64,000 bases of DNA from Prototheca cutis. Lineage: Eukaryota; Chlorophyta; Trebouxiophyceae; Chlorellales; Chlorellaceae. Positions 54,851 to 64,000 of this stretch are shown in pieces (within the stretch, counting starts at the first letter, position 1; every line of letters begins with the position of its first letter). The notes beneath the pieces are model-generated. The model ran no database searches and had not been told where the DNA came from. It was given only the letters and a program-made list of their open reading frames with translations. Both the position numbers and the translations under genes were made by a program. The stretch spans positions 990,900 through 1,054,899 of the forward strand of contig BCIH01000008.1 of assembly GCA_002897115.2 (NCBI GenBank). The letters are read 5' to 3'.

Positions 54851-57800
54851 TCACGCGCCGCCAGCAGCAGCCCTGACGACGTTTTCAACGAGCTCATCAG
54901 CTTCAGCGACACTGGAGCAGCTGGCGAGGATGGCGGCAAAGGCAGAGAGGTCCTCGCCCTTTGGCGCCGCGGCGTCGGTGTCGCCATGCCGGTCACAGTC
55001 GTTCAGCAGCGTTTGGACTGCCTGCGGATCGACGCCCGGCCCGCCAGATGGGGCAGTGGTGACCAGACGCGTCAGCAGCCCGACGGCAATGCCATAGTTC
55101 TTGGCAGCGGCCTGGAACTTTGCCGCTGCCCACAGCACGACCACCAGGTCAGCGCCCTCCAGCGGCACGGCCGCCGCGTGCCTCGCATACCGGGCAGCTT
55201 CCACGGGGTTCCCAGCCTTGTTGGCATCATCGAGCAGGGTAGCGGCTACAAACCGAGCCACGCCGTTTGCATCTCCGGGCCGGACGCTCGACCGTGCCTC
55301 AGCCATGGCCGCCGCCCAGTTACCAGCGAGGAACGCGGATGTTGATGGTTGGGGCTGCTTCGTTGATGGTGGCGGCGGCGGTGGTGCAATGCCAGTAGTC
55401 GTGGTACCAGTACCCGCAGTGCTGGGTCCCCACATGGACTCAAAGTCCTCCCAGCCGGCAAGCAGGTCGCTGCCACCAGCCGCAGCTGGTGCGGCAGTGG
55501 CCGTCGCAGTCCCCCTTGTGCCGCCGGCAGCGACGGCTGGCGGCGCGGGGTCGGCAGCCTTGGGACCAGCGGCAGACAGGGTCGTCAGGAAAGCAAACGG
55601 ATCGGCGTTCGTGCTGCCGGCCGATACATTCGACTCGGATCTGGCCAGCGCCGCAAACGGATCGTCCGAGGACAGGGCCGATGCAGTCCGGCGAGGCTGG
55701 GTGCCCGAAGTGGAGCTGGCCGTCCTTCCAAAACCCTGCGTGGTGTGGATGAATCAAGAAGCATGTGATCGCGACTATCATGGATAGAGATCGACTTTGA
55801 TGCAGGGCAATGTGACGATGCAAACCACAGCCTTAACATTGCCAAAGAGGAATCTCCACAGAAACGATCACGCAACACACCACTTGGTTTCCGGCCGGCG
55901 ACGGCGGCGGGCCCAGACGCAGACCCTGCGTGGTGTCAGTGTGGCCAGAGATGAATCATGGAATCCAGCGCAGAACCAGCCAAGCATGCCTTATCAGATG
56001 CACCTCATGCAATATATGATTCTTGGCCTCAATGATAAAAATGCTCAAGAGACCAGCTGTAGTACCTGCACAGCGGTGCGGAGACTGGGGGGGGTTGCGG
56101 AATCCGATGAAGCTTCGTCGCGGATGCTGACCCTAAACCGCCGGGAGGCCGATCCGCCAGATGGCGTCAACCCCCCGCGCGACGGCGTGTCTCCTGTGGC
56201 TTCGGCGCCGGGTGAGGTCGAGATGAGGGCCGGCGGTGACGATGACGAGGAGGCGGCACCCGGAGCCGTGGTGGGCGACGCAGCCATGGTCGCCGCCGCC
56301 GCAGATACGGGCGGCGGGGTCAGGACCGGCGGGACAGCTGCCGCTGCTCCAAACCCTGCACGCTGGTTTGGTGGCAGCGTGGCCGCCAGGAATGCTTGGT
56401 CGTCGTCAGAATCGAAAAAGTCGTCCGAATCCTCGTCCTCTGCCTCAGGTTGCTGCTGTCGGGGCTGTTGCTGGGAAGACGAGCCCTCGGCCACGGGTCG
56501 TGCGCCGGGCGTCGTCGCGCCCGCAGCGGGGGAAGGCTTGGCCGCAGCACTCACAGTGCTCTCGGAGCCCCAGTCGGAGGTGCGGGAGATGGACACGACG
56601 GTGGTCCCTCCCCGGCGGCTGGCGTCGCCGTCTTCGCCGCCGCCCCGGCCCAACGCCGCTTCGCTGGCTGAGGGCGAGGGCGGGCCATGCAGGCCCGAGG
56701 AGCCCAGCGCCGCAGACGCGCCGCTGCCGCCAAACGCACGACGCAGGGCCACGGCACCCGGCAGACCCGCGTAATTGACGAGTCCGCCGTTCTCGAGCGG
56801 CGCGATGGGCGCGGCCTCGGTCGCCGCCGCGCCCGTGGCTGCCGGTGCAGCAGCCTCGCAGCCGGACACCAGCACCGACGCCTCCATGAACGGCAGCCGC
56901 CCCGCAGGCGCAATCTCGAATGGGGCATTCCTGCCGGCATCGTCGCCGTCATCCTCCGAAGCGCTGTCAGCCAACCCGGGCACCGCAGCGGTAGAAGTGG
57001 GGCTGCTGTCGCCGTGCGCAGCGCCCTTCCCACCCTTGCCACCACCGCCACCACTGCCCGCACGGACCAGTTGGACGGCCCAGTCGGCCGCACAGGCCCT
57101 GCCGCCGTGGGCACTGCGATGGGCAACGCCGCGGAAAGCGTCCTCGTTCACTGCCAGGAGCTGGTCAGCAAAGCCCCGGACGGCGGGCGACCCGGAAGAT
57201 CGGGCCTGGTCAGACAGACCCGCCCAGTCGCCCTGGAAGGCAGCGAGAGCCAACGCTTCCGTCCGCGCCCCTGCGGCGGCCAGCAGCCGCCGGGCGTCGT
57301 CGAATTTTCCGTGGCGCAGGCATGCCCGCCCCGCCATCGCGAGGCGAGCCGCCAGGCGCGAACCGGGTCGTGCCGGCCCGGGGAAAGACGAACAAGCGGC
57401 GTATTCACCCATCAACAGCCCGATCAACCCGTCCCAGTCGCCTGCCTGGGCTGCAAGCGCGGCGGCAAACCGGGGTCCGACCCCGGGGGCCTCGCTGCGC
57501 GCGGCCAGCGCCGCAGCAATCTCCGGGAACCCGGCCGTCGCCAGCCGCCGCAGCGTGCCAGCACGCAGCCCTCCGACGTCATACGACCCTGCCAAAGTAC
57601 GCAGCGCTGCACGCACCCTGCGCGAGCCTCCGGGCAAAACCCCGGCCTCTGCCAGGCCCGCCCATCCCTCGACCAGCAGCTCTGGCAACGGCAAGGCCAG
57701 GCTTGCGACTTCGACACCCGCGGAATCACGCGATCCCACGACCCCAGCGCGCCGCGCGAGCAGCACACGGTCCGCCAGTGCGCCCAGCAGTGCGGGCGGC

Positions 57801-60562
57801 GGGCCTTCCAGGGACGCGGCCACGCTTTCCACGCTGCCGTCCCAGCGCGCCGCCAGCACCGCCCCGCCCGTCGTCGCCACCAGCGGGCAGGGTCCCGCCC
57901 ACAGCAGCGAAGCCGGCGTGCCCGGTCCTTGCGGCAGCGCCGCCTCCCCCAGCCGCACAAACCGCTCCGAGAAGAGGACCAGCCGCTTCGTCGTCAGCGC
58001 CGCGCAAGCGGCTGCCGCAATCGTCGCGCTGCTGCCGCGCGTACCACCGCTGCCGCCGTTTGCACCGAGCATACCGGTGTGGCAGACATCGTGTGACCCT
58101 GGCACTCGGTCCCCCGCCAACGACTGCCAGGCAATGTCCACGACGGCTTCGCCGGGTGCAATCGCGAGCGGCAGGCGCGCACGGGGCGCCAGCGGCTTGG
58201 AGGGCTTGGCTGATGGCATCGCCAGCAAAACCAGGTCGCCGGCAGTGGCCAGGGCCAGGACCGCAGGTGGCGGCTCCAGCCGCTTCCACTCCCGCATTTC
58301 CCACACCCGGAGAGCTTCAGCACGCTTCTTCTCCTCCCGGGTGAGTCCCTTGTCCTGGTTTGCGCTCGCGCCGCCGCCCAGCGCCACCCCCTCGTCGTCA
58401 TCGCTGCTGTCATCGTCGCTGGCCACCAGGGGCTCATCATCGTCGTTGTCATCATCCGCCCTACGCCCTCCACCACCAACCTCGCCATCGTCAAATGCGG
58501 GGCGCGGCTCGGGCGGCGCCGCGACGTGCGCCGGAGGGCCCGGGAACAAGTCTGTCACCGTCATCCCACCGGCCAGGTCGACCGTGTACAATGGCTTTGG
58601 CGCTGTGGAAGCGCTCTCCGCAAGTTTAACCGCGTCGTAGATGGAAATGCTGCGACCAGACTCCGATAGAACGACAAGTCGATCGTGCCCGCGGCCGACA
58701 AACGCCGCCGCCCTTCCTGGCAAGAACCAACGGCTGCGGTCGTCAACCGCAAGCGCAGCCTCGGCCTCTTGCACCGCCGTCCACACCCGCGCGGGCGGGA
58801 CAGCCGCTCCCGGCTTTCCTCCCTCGGCCTCGGCGCCCACACCCGGGGTCGCCGAGGCGACGACGACCCACAGGGCTTTTGGCGCGGAGCGGATGGCGCG
58901 GACCAGCGCGTACGCTGTGCCGCTGGCCCCGGGGGGCAGGACCAGGACATCGGACACAAGGCCATGACTCAAATCGTATGCGGCGACGCGACCCCGGGAC
59001 AGCACGTGCACTGCGCGTGGGAACCGCAGGCGGCTGACCGTGCCGTCGCCATCGCGCGGCCCCGTCCAATACTCGAGCCCCGAATGCAGCGGCAGCGCCG
59101 TCGGCACGCCCAAGCTGCTGGGAGTCGCCGCGACGTCGAGCATCTGCACCACGGGAATTACTACCGGTGCGCGAGGCTCATTGTCACATGTGGAAAAGGA
59201 GCCAGCGACCCCGCCACCACTGCTGGCCAGGGCGGCCAGCGTGGCAGAGGCTGGGTCAAACACGACTTGCGCGGCGTCGACAGCAACGCCGACGGCCTCG
59301 CCCAACGTGGCGGGCCGCACGGCGGCCGGCACGGCGCGAAAACTGCCGTCGGCACGGGGGGCGAGGCGCAGCGTGCGCAGCGTGGCATCGCCGCTGGGCA
59401 GCCGCCCCGCGGCCGCGAGGACCAGGCCACCCTCCGAAAACCCTGCCCCGGCCAGCTTCCCGCCGGGCGGCGCGGGGAGCGCCGCGAGGACGTGCGCCTC
59501 GCGCAAGCCCTGCACCTCGACGGCCACCGCGCCGCCGCGCGTTATCACAGCGGCCAGTGCCCATCCCTGGCGCAGCGGGTGCCGGGCGCAGGTCACGGAC
59601 GACGCTGGCGCGCCTGGCACGGGGGCTGGGATGGGGCCGCCCAGCGACAGGCTGTACCCGAGGGCCCAGGTGCCCTCAGCCCGGGACACGTGCCCCAGCG
59701 TCAGCTGCCCGTCGGCGGTGACGACCAGCAGCGGTGCGCCGTCCCCGGGGGCAACGCCCAGCGCCAGGATTGGCGACTTCCACTCCGACTTGAGTTTGAC
59801 CATGGGCCCCTCGTCGCCCGACCCCGTGCTGGATGCAGCGCTCGTGTCCAGCAGCCGAATGCCCGCGCCGCCGCTGGGGACGAAATACACCAACGGCCTG
59901 CGTCGGCCGGCCTGCGATGCCAGGGCCATGGACACGCCCGTCCAATCACTCTTCCGAGATTTCAGCACAAAGTGCGCCTCCAGCGCCCATGTCGTCGCCG
60001 AGTACACCGCCACACTGTTGGTCTGCATTGATCGCATGTGTGTGTGTGTGTGTGCGTGTGTGTGTGTGTGTGTGTGTGGGTGGTGTGGACACACAGCATG
60101 GAGGCCTAGGTGGTTTGCTTCCGTGGGTTTTTAGGGGGGGAATTCATTCCGGTACTCTGCCGTACACTATACCACCCTGCCCACATCACCTAACTGACCT
60201 TGGCAAAGATTACCAAATAGGCACCGTCAGGTGTCAGGTCTGCGGCTGCGGGGAAGAGGCGACAGTCCACTGCTGCACGCTGGCACCCCGACTCGGCATC
60301 GTATTCGATGATCCGGCTGGCGGTGCTTGACACGGCCGCCACCTGGTCACGGAATGGGCGGGCAAGGCAAACAGCTGTGAGACAGTGGACACCCGGGTTC
60401 CCAATCGCTCCTCTGGGTCCTTCCCACCGACTCATTGTCAGCCACAGCGGGAGCGGGTCGGCAAAACAGGCTCCAGTCTCGTCTAGATCGCAACCGTGGG
60501 ATCGTACCAGGATGAGGCTGGGCCTGCCGGGGTGCCACAGAAGTTTCCCTCCAAGGTAGGGG
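54851..60562 (-). CDS. TWD40-1: TWD40-1-like subunit of the TPLATE/TSET endocytic complex (5' end unresolved)
   Basis: WD40 double-propeller plus alpha-solenoid protein resembling plant TWD40-1, the TTRAY-type subunit of the TPLATE/TSET adaptor in clathrin-mediated endocytosis. Exons 60199-60374, 56066-60022 and 54851-55735 are secure; a preceding exon 60508-60562 (QPHP before the junction, like QPHAAAF of Arabidopsis) is probable; the initiator exon was not found. At least about 1690 residues. Propeller segments include TASRIIEYDAESGCQR and KTNSVAVYSATTWALEAHF; LWAGPCPLVATTGGAVLAARW and GALADRVLLARRAG align with the TWD40-1 second propeller end; LACLRHGKFDDARRL-like solenoid follows. The last exon has DPF motifs (SSDDPFAALA, NADPFAFL) and WEDFESMW, suited to binding appendage or EH/adaptor partners. 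Acidic and Gly-rich linkers are long. Plant TWD40-1 is shorter; the extra C-terminal part is an oddity. Confidence 0.78.
60037..60078. repeat. (TG)n microsatellite in TWD40-1-like intron
   Basis: About 21 TG units, one interrupted by CG, just upstream (gene direction) of the long exon starting at 60022. Confidence 0.93.
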
Positions 60563-61156
60563 CTATCCTGTGCAAGGGGCAGGTCAAAGAGAAGCAGATG
60601 TGAACGCCGTCTCTGGGGTCGGGGCCCCTCCTGACAACGAATGCTGTACCCAGATCTCCTGTCCACACCGACCCCCCCCACTCCCATATCAAGCAGTGCC
60701 AGACCGTACCCGAAGATTTGTTGGCACACTCTGTTTCGCCAGCAATATCGTGCTCAATGGTAGCCTGTCCTCTGTCGCGGCTGGCTCGACTTGGGCCACC
60801 GAGGCCTGGCGCCCAGTGACCTGCGCCATCTCCCGGTGACCAGTGGATCGGTGCGGGACCCCGGGAGACCGAGCTCTCCTCCGATCTCAGCTCAGCATGT
60901 CATCGTCGTGCATGAATGCAATACTAACTGCAGAATGCCTCTGTCATCGGGGCTCACGCGGATTGGGTCAAGGTCGCGTGAGGGCGAGGTCTCAACCACC
61001 CACGGAGCGGAGGACAAAATTGCGATCTGGAGGTGCAACCCTCCGAAATGGTCCTGGACAGACGGCGCAGCGCGACAGCATACTGACCCTCCACGTACAT
61101 GGGGGCTTTTGACGGCGTTCATTTTTGGAATTTATTGCAGAGATCGGCGCCGTATC
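60563..61156. other. divergent intergenic region, missing first exon of TWD40-1-like gene
   Basis: About 590 bases. The initiator exon of the minus-strand gene should be here: ATG candidates exist at about 60828 (MAQV) and elsewhere, none compelling. The right part probably holds the plus-strand promoter. Confidence 0.35.
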
Positions 61157-61988
61157 ATGGACCCACTCATGCTGCTGGGCGTGCTCGGCGGGTTCCCCTC
61201 AAAGTCTGGTGGCGGGGGGCCCGGTGCCCGTCTGCTGGCCCTCATGCGCGGCATGCACCGCGTGGTGCACAATGCACTGATATATTCAATTCGAATGCTC
61301 ATGGACCTGCGGCGCCGCCTGATCAGCGCCAACACCGTGCAGCGAGCGTCTGCCGCCTTCCGAGCGGGCGTGCTCCGCCTCCTCTTCCCGCTGCGCAACG
61401 CCACTCTGACTGGGGTCAAGCGGGCCCTGATCGAGGCTGTTGTCTTCCGTCTTAGGGCCCTGCGCGGCCGCAGGCGGAACGGAGAGCCTCGCAGCCCCGC
61501 CCTGCCCGGCACACAGGACCCCACCAAATTCACTGTGCGCCTCTACCCCCTCAGGTATGGCTGACTTTGGCTTTCCCAAGAGGGCAGTGCGAGGTCCAAA
61601 CACATGTCCACAACACATTGACCAAGCTCAAACGCACCTTGATGCACACAGGTGGTACGTCTCGCTTCACAACGAGACGTCATCAGACCCAGCGGCCAGC
61701 GCAGGGGAGGCTGCCGGCCCCGCGGTCGTTCCAAGGCGGTTGCCGAGTGGCGAGCAGATGCGAGCTGCAGAACCCAGCCTGTCTGACTTCAGCGCCCTGG
61801 CAAACTACACCAAGCTGGATGGGCCGCAGACAACGCCCGTGGGTCCAACGGTCGCCACCACTGCACCTAGCTTGTGCCCTGTGCCTTCTCTGCAGCCGCT
61901 GACTGCCACAAAGAGGCCAATCCCATCACAGGCCGACATCCAAGCTGTCCTCATACCCGCTGCTCATGCGCGGACACGGGGGCAGTGA
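61157..61988 (+). CDS. hypothetical protein, no recognised family
   Basis: Two exons, 61157-61554 and 61652-61988, joined in phase 2 by a 97-nt GT-AG intron; about 244 residues. The first half is Arg/Leu-rich and strongly basic (for example LMDLRRRLISANTVQRASAA, VVFRLRALRGRRRNG) with amphipathic helices and no clear transmembrane segment. Exon 2 opens with WYVSLHNETSSD and then becomes Pro/Thr/Ala-rich and probably disordered. Evidence for coding: open frame throughout both exons, clean splice sites, GC-rich third positions like the neighbours. No function can be suggested. The start is the first in-frame ATG downstream of a stretch without exon character. Confidence 0.6.
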
Positions 61989-63187
61989 GTGGAGTGTCTC
62001 GTTGATTTGATTGGACCGTCCTGGTGGCGGTCGTCACGGAGCCGAAATGGCCCTCATGTTTGGTTATTTTCATGGCCCACCTGTAGCCCCTTTTCCTATG
62101 TGATTTGACCGTTGCTCCTGCAACCGCAATCGGTTTTGTTTAGCGATTTTCCCTTTGACAGCTTTGACTCGAGATTCCCCATGTGCTTGCATTGTTGGTC
62201 CAGCACATCCCACTGTGCATTACCGGCAGAAAATGATGAAGCCTTCTCGAGAATCGTCCGCTCCCACCAGCGCAGCAAGGGCATGCCTCCCAATCAAAAT
62301 GCCTGTTGGACCGCATTCCCTAGCCGCGTCGCTCAGGTGATTGGGTTGGGCTCCTTCTTGGCAGCAAGACAGGTCGTGCAAGGGGCAGATGTCCGAGGTG
62401 GTGTGCCATCAGCTGGTGCTGCACCAACGAGGAGTGCCACCCCTTGAAGGGCGAGCATCGTCCCTGGAACAGAGACTTGATGGCGTGTCTGAACATGAGG
62501 CACATCGTGCAGAGCCTGTGGGAGACCGGCCAACGGCTGGAACACTTCCAGCGCCCAGCGCCGCAGTGCTGATGAACATACATCCTGGCAGGTTATAGCC
62601 TTTCAAACGAGGGTTTCGACCCTGGGAAAAGGAAAGCATCCCCGGAGGTGGTCCATCATTAAGATGGTCATCCACCTTCCTCTTGCCCTGTGGGGGGCGA
62701 CAATTCACAGCCACCAGTGATGCCCAGCAACCCCCGGGGTGATGTAATGCTGTTGCTGGCTGAGCTGGTTGCATTATTTTGGCCCTGCATGGTAGAGCCC
62801 ATGATGTCGGCAGAGGTTTTTGGAATGGATGCCGCCGCCAGCCAGTCTCAACCGCACCGCAGCGCTCACAGCCATCACCCAGGCAGGTTCCTGCATGGTA
62901 ATGTGTCTCCATAAACCGCACCAGCTGTGTCCTTTACACCGCCTAAACAGAGTGTCTGTGTTCAGGGGAGGTGAGAGCCCTTTGCCGGGATCGAACACCC
63001 AGCACGGGATCTGGAGCCTTTGGATGCAGCATTCGATGCATCAGCGACGATCGACGTCTCACCACATCCACCGGCTGCTGTGCGTGCTCAGTGCCATCGT
63101 GGCTGCCAATTCGGCAGCCAATGATGACATTGTCATGATTCCATCGGAAACGCCCACCGGTCGGGATTCCGCTTCCACTGCCATCAC
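61989..63187. other. long convergent intergenic region
   Basis: About 1.2 kb between two stop codons, unusually long for this window. Contains AT-richer stretches near 62090-62250 and open frames of no recognisable origin on both strands (for example 62409-62921, minus). No RNA gene was found: a B-box-like match near 62985-63000 lacks a partner D-arm. Confidence 0.35.
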
Positions 63188-64000
63188 TCAAAAGCGTTCG
63201 CCGTAGTGCAGCATGACGTGCCACTTGCCCGCGTTGTTATCGCGGACGGCTTCCACACGCATGGCGGAAATTTTGACGCCCCCGCCGACAGAGGAACCAG
63301 CGCCCGCGCGCCGGAAGTAGGCGGTGGGGTTGCCACGCACTTCCTTGGACGATCCAAGGTCCGAACCGGCCTCCGCAAAGGCATAGACCGTCTTGCCCAG
63401 CACTGAAAGCCGTGCCTCGGCTGCAGCCTCGGCAAACCGGCGGCAGGCCGCGAGCTCGCCGACGTTGTACCCCCGGACCGAGTAGGGTCCGCCCAGGAGG
63501 AACGTCTCGTAGGCGGGCAGGTCGCCCAGCGCGGCACCGGCGCGGCCGTGCAGGACGAGAGTCCCCGGTCCCAGCCGGCCCTTGAGCTTGGGGCCAAACA
63601 AGCCCAGGAATCGCGTGGCGGACGCCGTCATGCGGTTGAACAGCGGCGCCCCTGTGCCGATGCCCAGACCCTGGTCGACGGTGACCACGTCCCGCGCCCC
63701 CCGCGTGGCACCGTCCCGGATGTAGGTCGTGTCGCGGACGAGCGAAGCTTGTGCGTGGACAACTCTATCGACACCGTCAGCGCCGATGGTGGTCGGAGGG
63801 CCGTCGGCAACGACGGCCCCCAGGGGGGACACGCGGCCTCCCCGAGCGCAGGGCGCACCCGTTTCGTCCCTGGTCACGATTTCCTGGGCCACGAGCGCTA
63901 CAGCGCCGCGCGATCCGCGGCCCAGCTCCTGCGTCAGGCCCACACGTGCGCCCTGGCGGTCGACCCACACGGGCGGCACCTCCTCGCCGTCGGGCCCAGG
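63188..64000 (-). CDS. TOC75: TOC75 plastid outer-envelope import channel, C-terminal part
   Basis: Omp85-family beta-barrel forming the protein-conducting pore of the chloroplast outer-envelope TOC translocon. Only the last exon is in the window (open to the right edge, 270 codons); the POTRA domains and start lie beyond 64000. The barrel segment shows AYETFLLGGPYSVRGYNVGE, containing the Omp85 motif 3 RGY, then LGKTVYAFAEAGSDLGSSKE, VRGNPTAYFRRAG and the canonical C-terminus ending HYGERF. These match Toc75-III rather than OEP80/Toc75-V, whose C-terminus differs. No intron interrupts the visible part. This is the strongest single indication of a primary-plastid (green lineage) host. Confidence 0.92.
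   Translation of the reverse strand, partial: PGPDGEEVPPVWVDRQGARVGLTQELGRGSRGAVALVAQEIVTRDETGAPCARGGRVSPLGAVVADGPPTTIGADGVDRVVHAQASLVRDTTYIRDGATRGARDVVTVDQGLGIGTGAPLFNRMTASATRFLGLFGPKLKGRLGPGTLVLHGRAGAALGDLPAYETFLLGGPYSVRGYNVGELAACRRFAEAAAEARLSVLGKTVYAFAEAGSDLGSSKEVRGNPTAYFRRAGAGSSVGGGVKISAMRVEAVRDNNAGKWHVMLHYGERF

Noticed and set aside
56775..58640. Long open frame of 621 codons on the plus strand
   Set aside because: Shadow of the GC-rich minus-strand TWD40-1-like exon; composition is low-complexity Ala/Ser/Pro and matches no family.
60700..60830. ATG at about 60828 as the start of the TWD40-1-like gene
   Set aside because: The frame cannot be joined to the exon at 60508-60562 by a convincing donor and the residues do not resemble the family N-terminus.
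62980..63020. B-box-like GTTCGATCC near the TOC75 end
   Set aside because: T-stem does not pair and no A-box is found on either side.
1..64000. CRISPR arrays, insertion sequences, bacterial operons
   Set aside because: No regularly spaced repeats, no inverted-repeat-bounded transposase and no ribosome-binding-site pattern; introns throughout show a eukaryotic nuclear genome.

Overview
The window is a piece of a nuclear genome from a photosynthetic eukaryote, most likely a GC-rich green alga (chlorophyte). The basis is threefold. Genes are dense and intron-rich, with GT-AG and some GC-AG introns. The protein set is plant-like: a Toc75 plastid import channel, a plant-type base-exchange phosphatidylserine synthase, a TPLATE/TSET-type WD40 subunit, an OSCA-type channel and a chalcone-isomerase-fold protein. 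One GHMP kinase resembles cyanobacterial proteins. No species can be named from sequence alone. All exon boundaries below were worked out by hand from splice signals, reading phase and family similarity; where a summed coding length is given it is divisible by three.

Layout, left to right. 0-11 kb: MRE11 nuclease (cut by the window edge, -), RCE1 CAAX protease (+), a METTL17/Rsm22 mitoribosome assembly factor (-), a CCDC97-domain protein (+), a plastid-type split-barrel/DUF2470 protein (-) and a two-domain rhodanese (-). 11-26 kb: a Spinster-type MFS transporter (-), a GHMP kinase (+), the ribosome biogenesis factor NOP14 (-) and an OSCA/TMEM63 channel (+). 26-37 kb: phosphatidylserine synthase (-), glutamate decarboxylase (-), a chalcone-isomerase-like protein (-), the relic of a Fanzor/TnpB-like gene and a conserved protein of unknown function (+). 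37-47 kb: an ATG18/WIPI protein (-), a SCYL1-like pseudokinase (-), a TLC-domain membrane protein (+) and a BtuF-like cobalamin-binding homologue (-). 47-64 kb: a MON2-like HEAT protein (+) with a tRNA gene buried antisense in one intron, a TWD40-1-like TPLATE-complex subunit (-), a lineage-specific hypothetical protein (+) and the 3' part of TOC75 (-).

The genes are mostly unrelated housekeeping genes in divergent, convergent and tandem order, as expected of a nuclear chromosome. A membrane-traffic/autophagy theme recurs (ATG18, SCYL1, MON2, TWD40-1), but nothing suggests an operon.

The standout is at 52,943-53,027 on the minus strand: a circularly permuted tRNA-Val(UAC) gene. Its T-arm and 3' acceptor strand lie upstream of its 5' acceptor strand and D-arm, and both halves pair as a normal cloverleaf. 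Secondary points are several GC-AG introns, a 23-nt microexon in glutamate decarboxylase and a Fanzor relic with one in-frame stop. Several microsatellites and homopolymers sit in introns, some of them next to runs of N.
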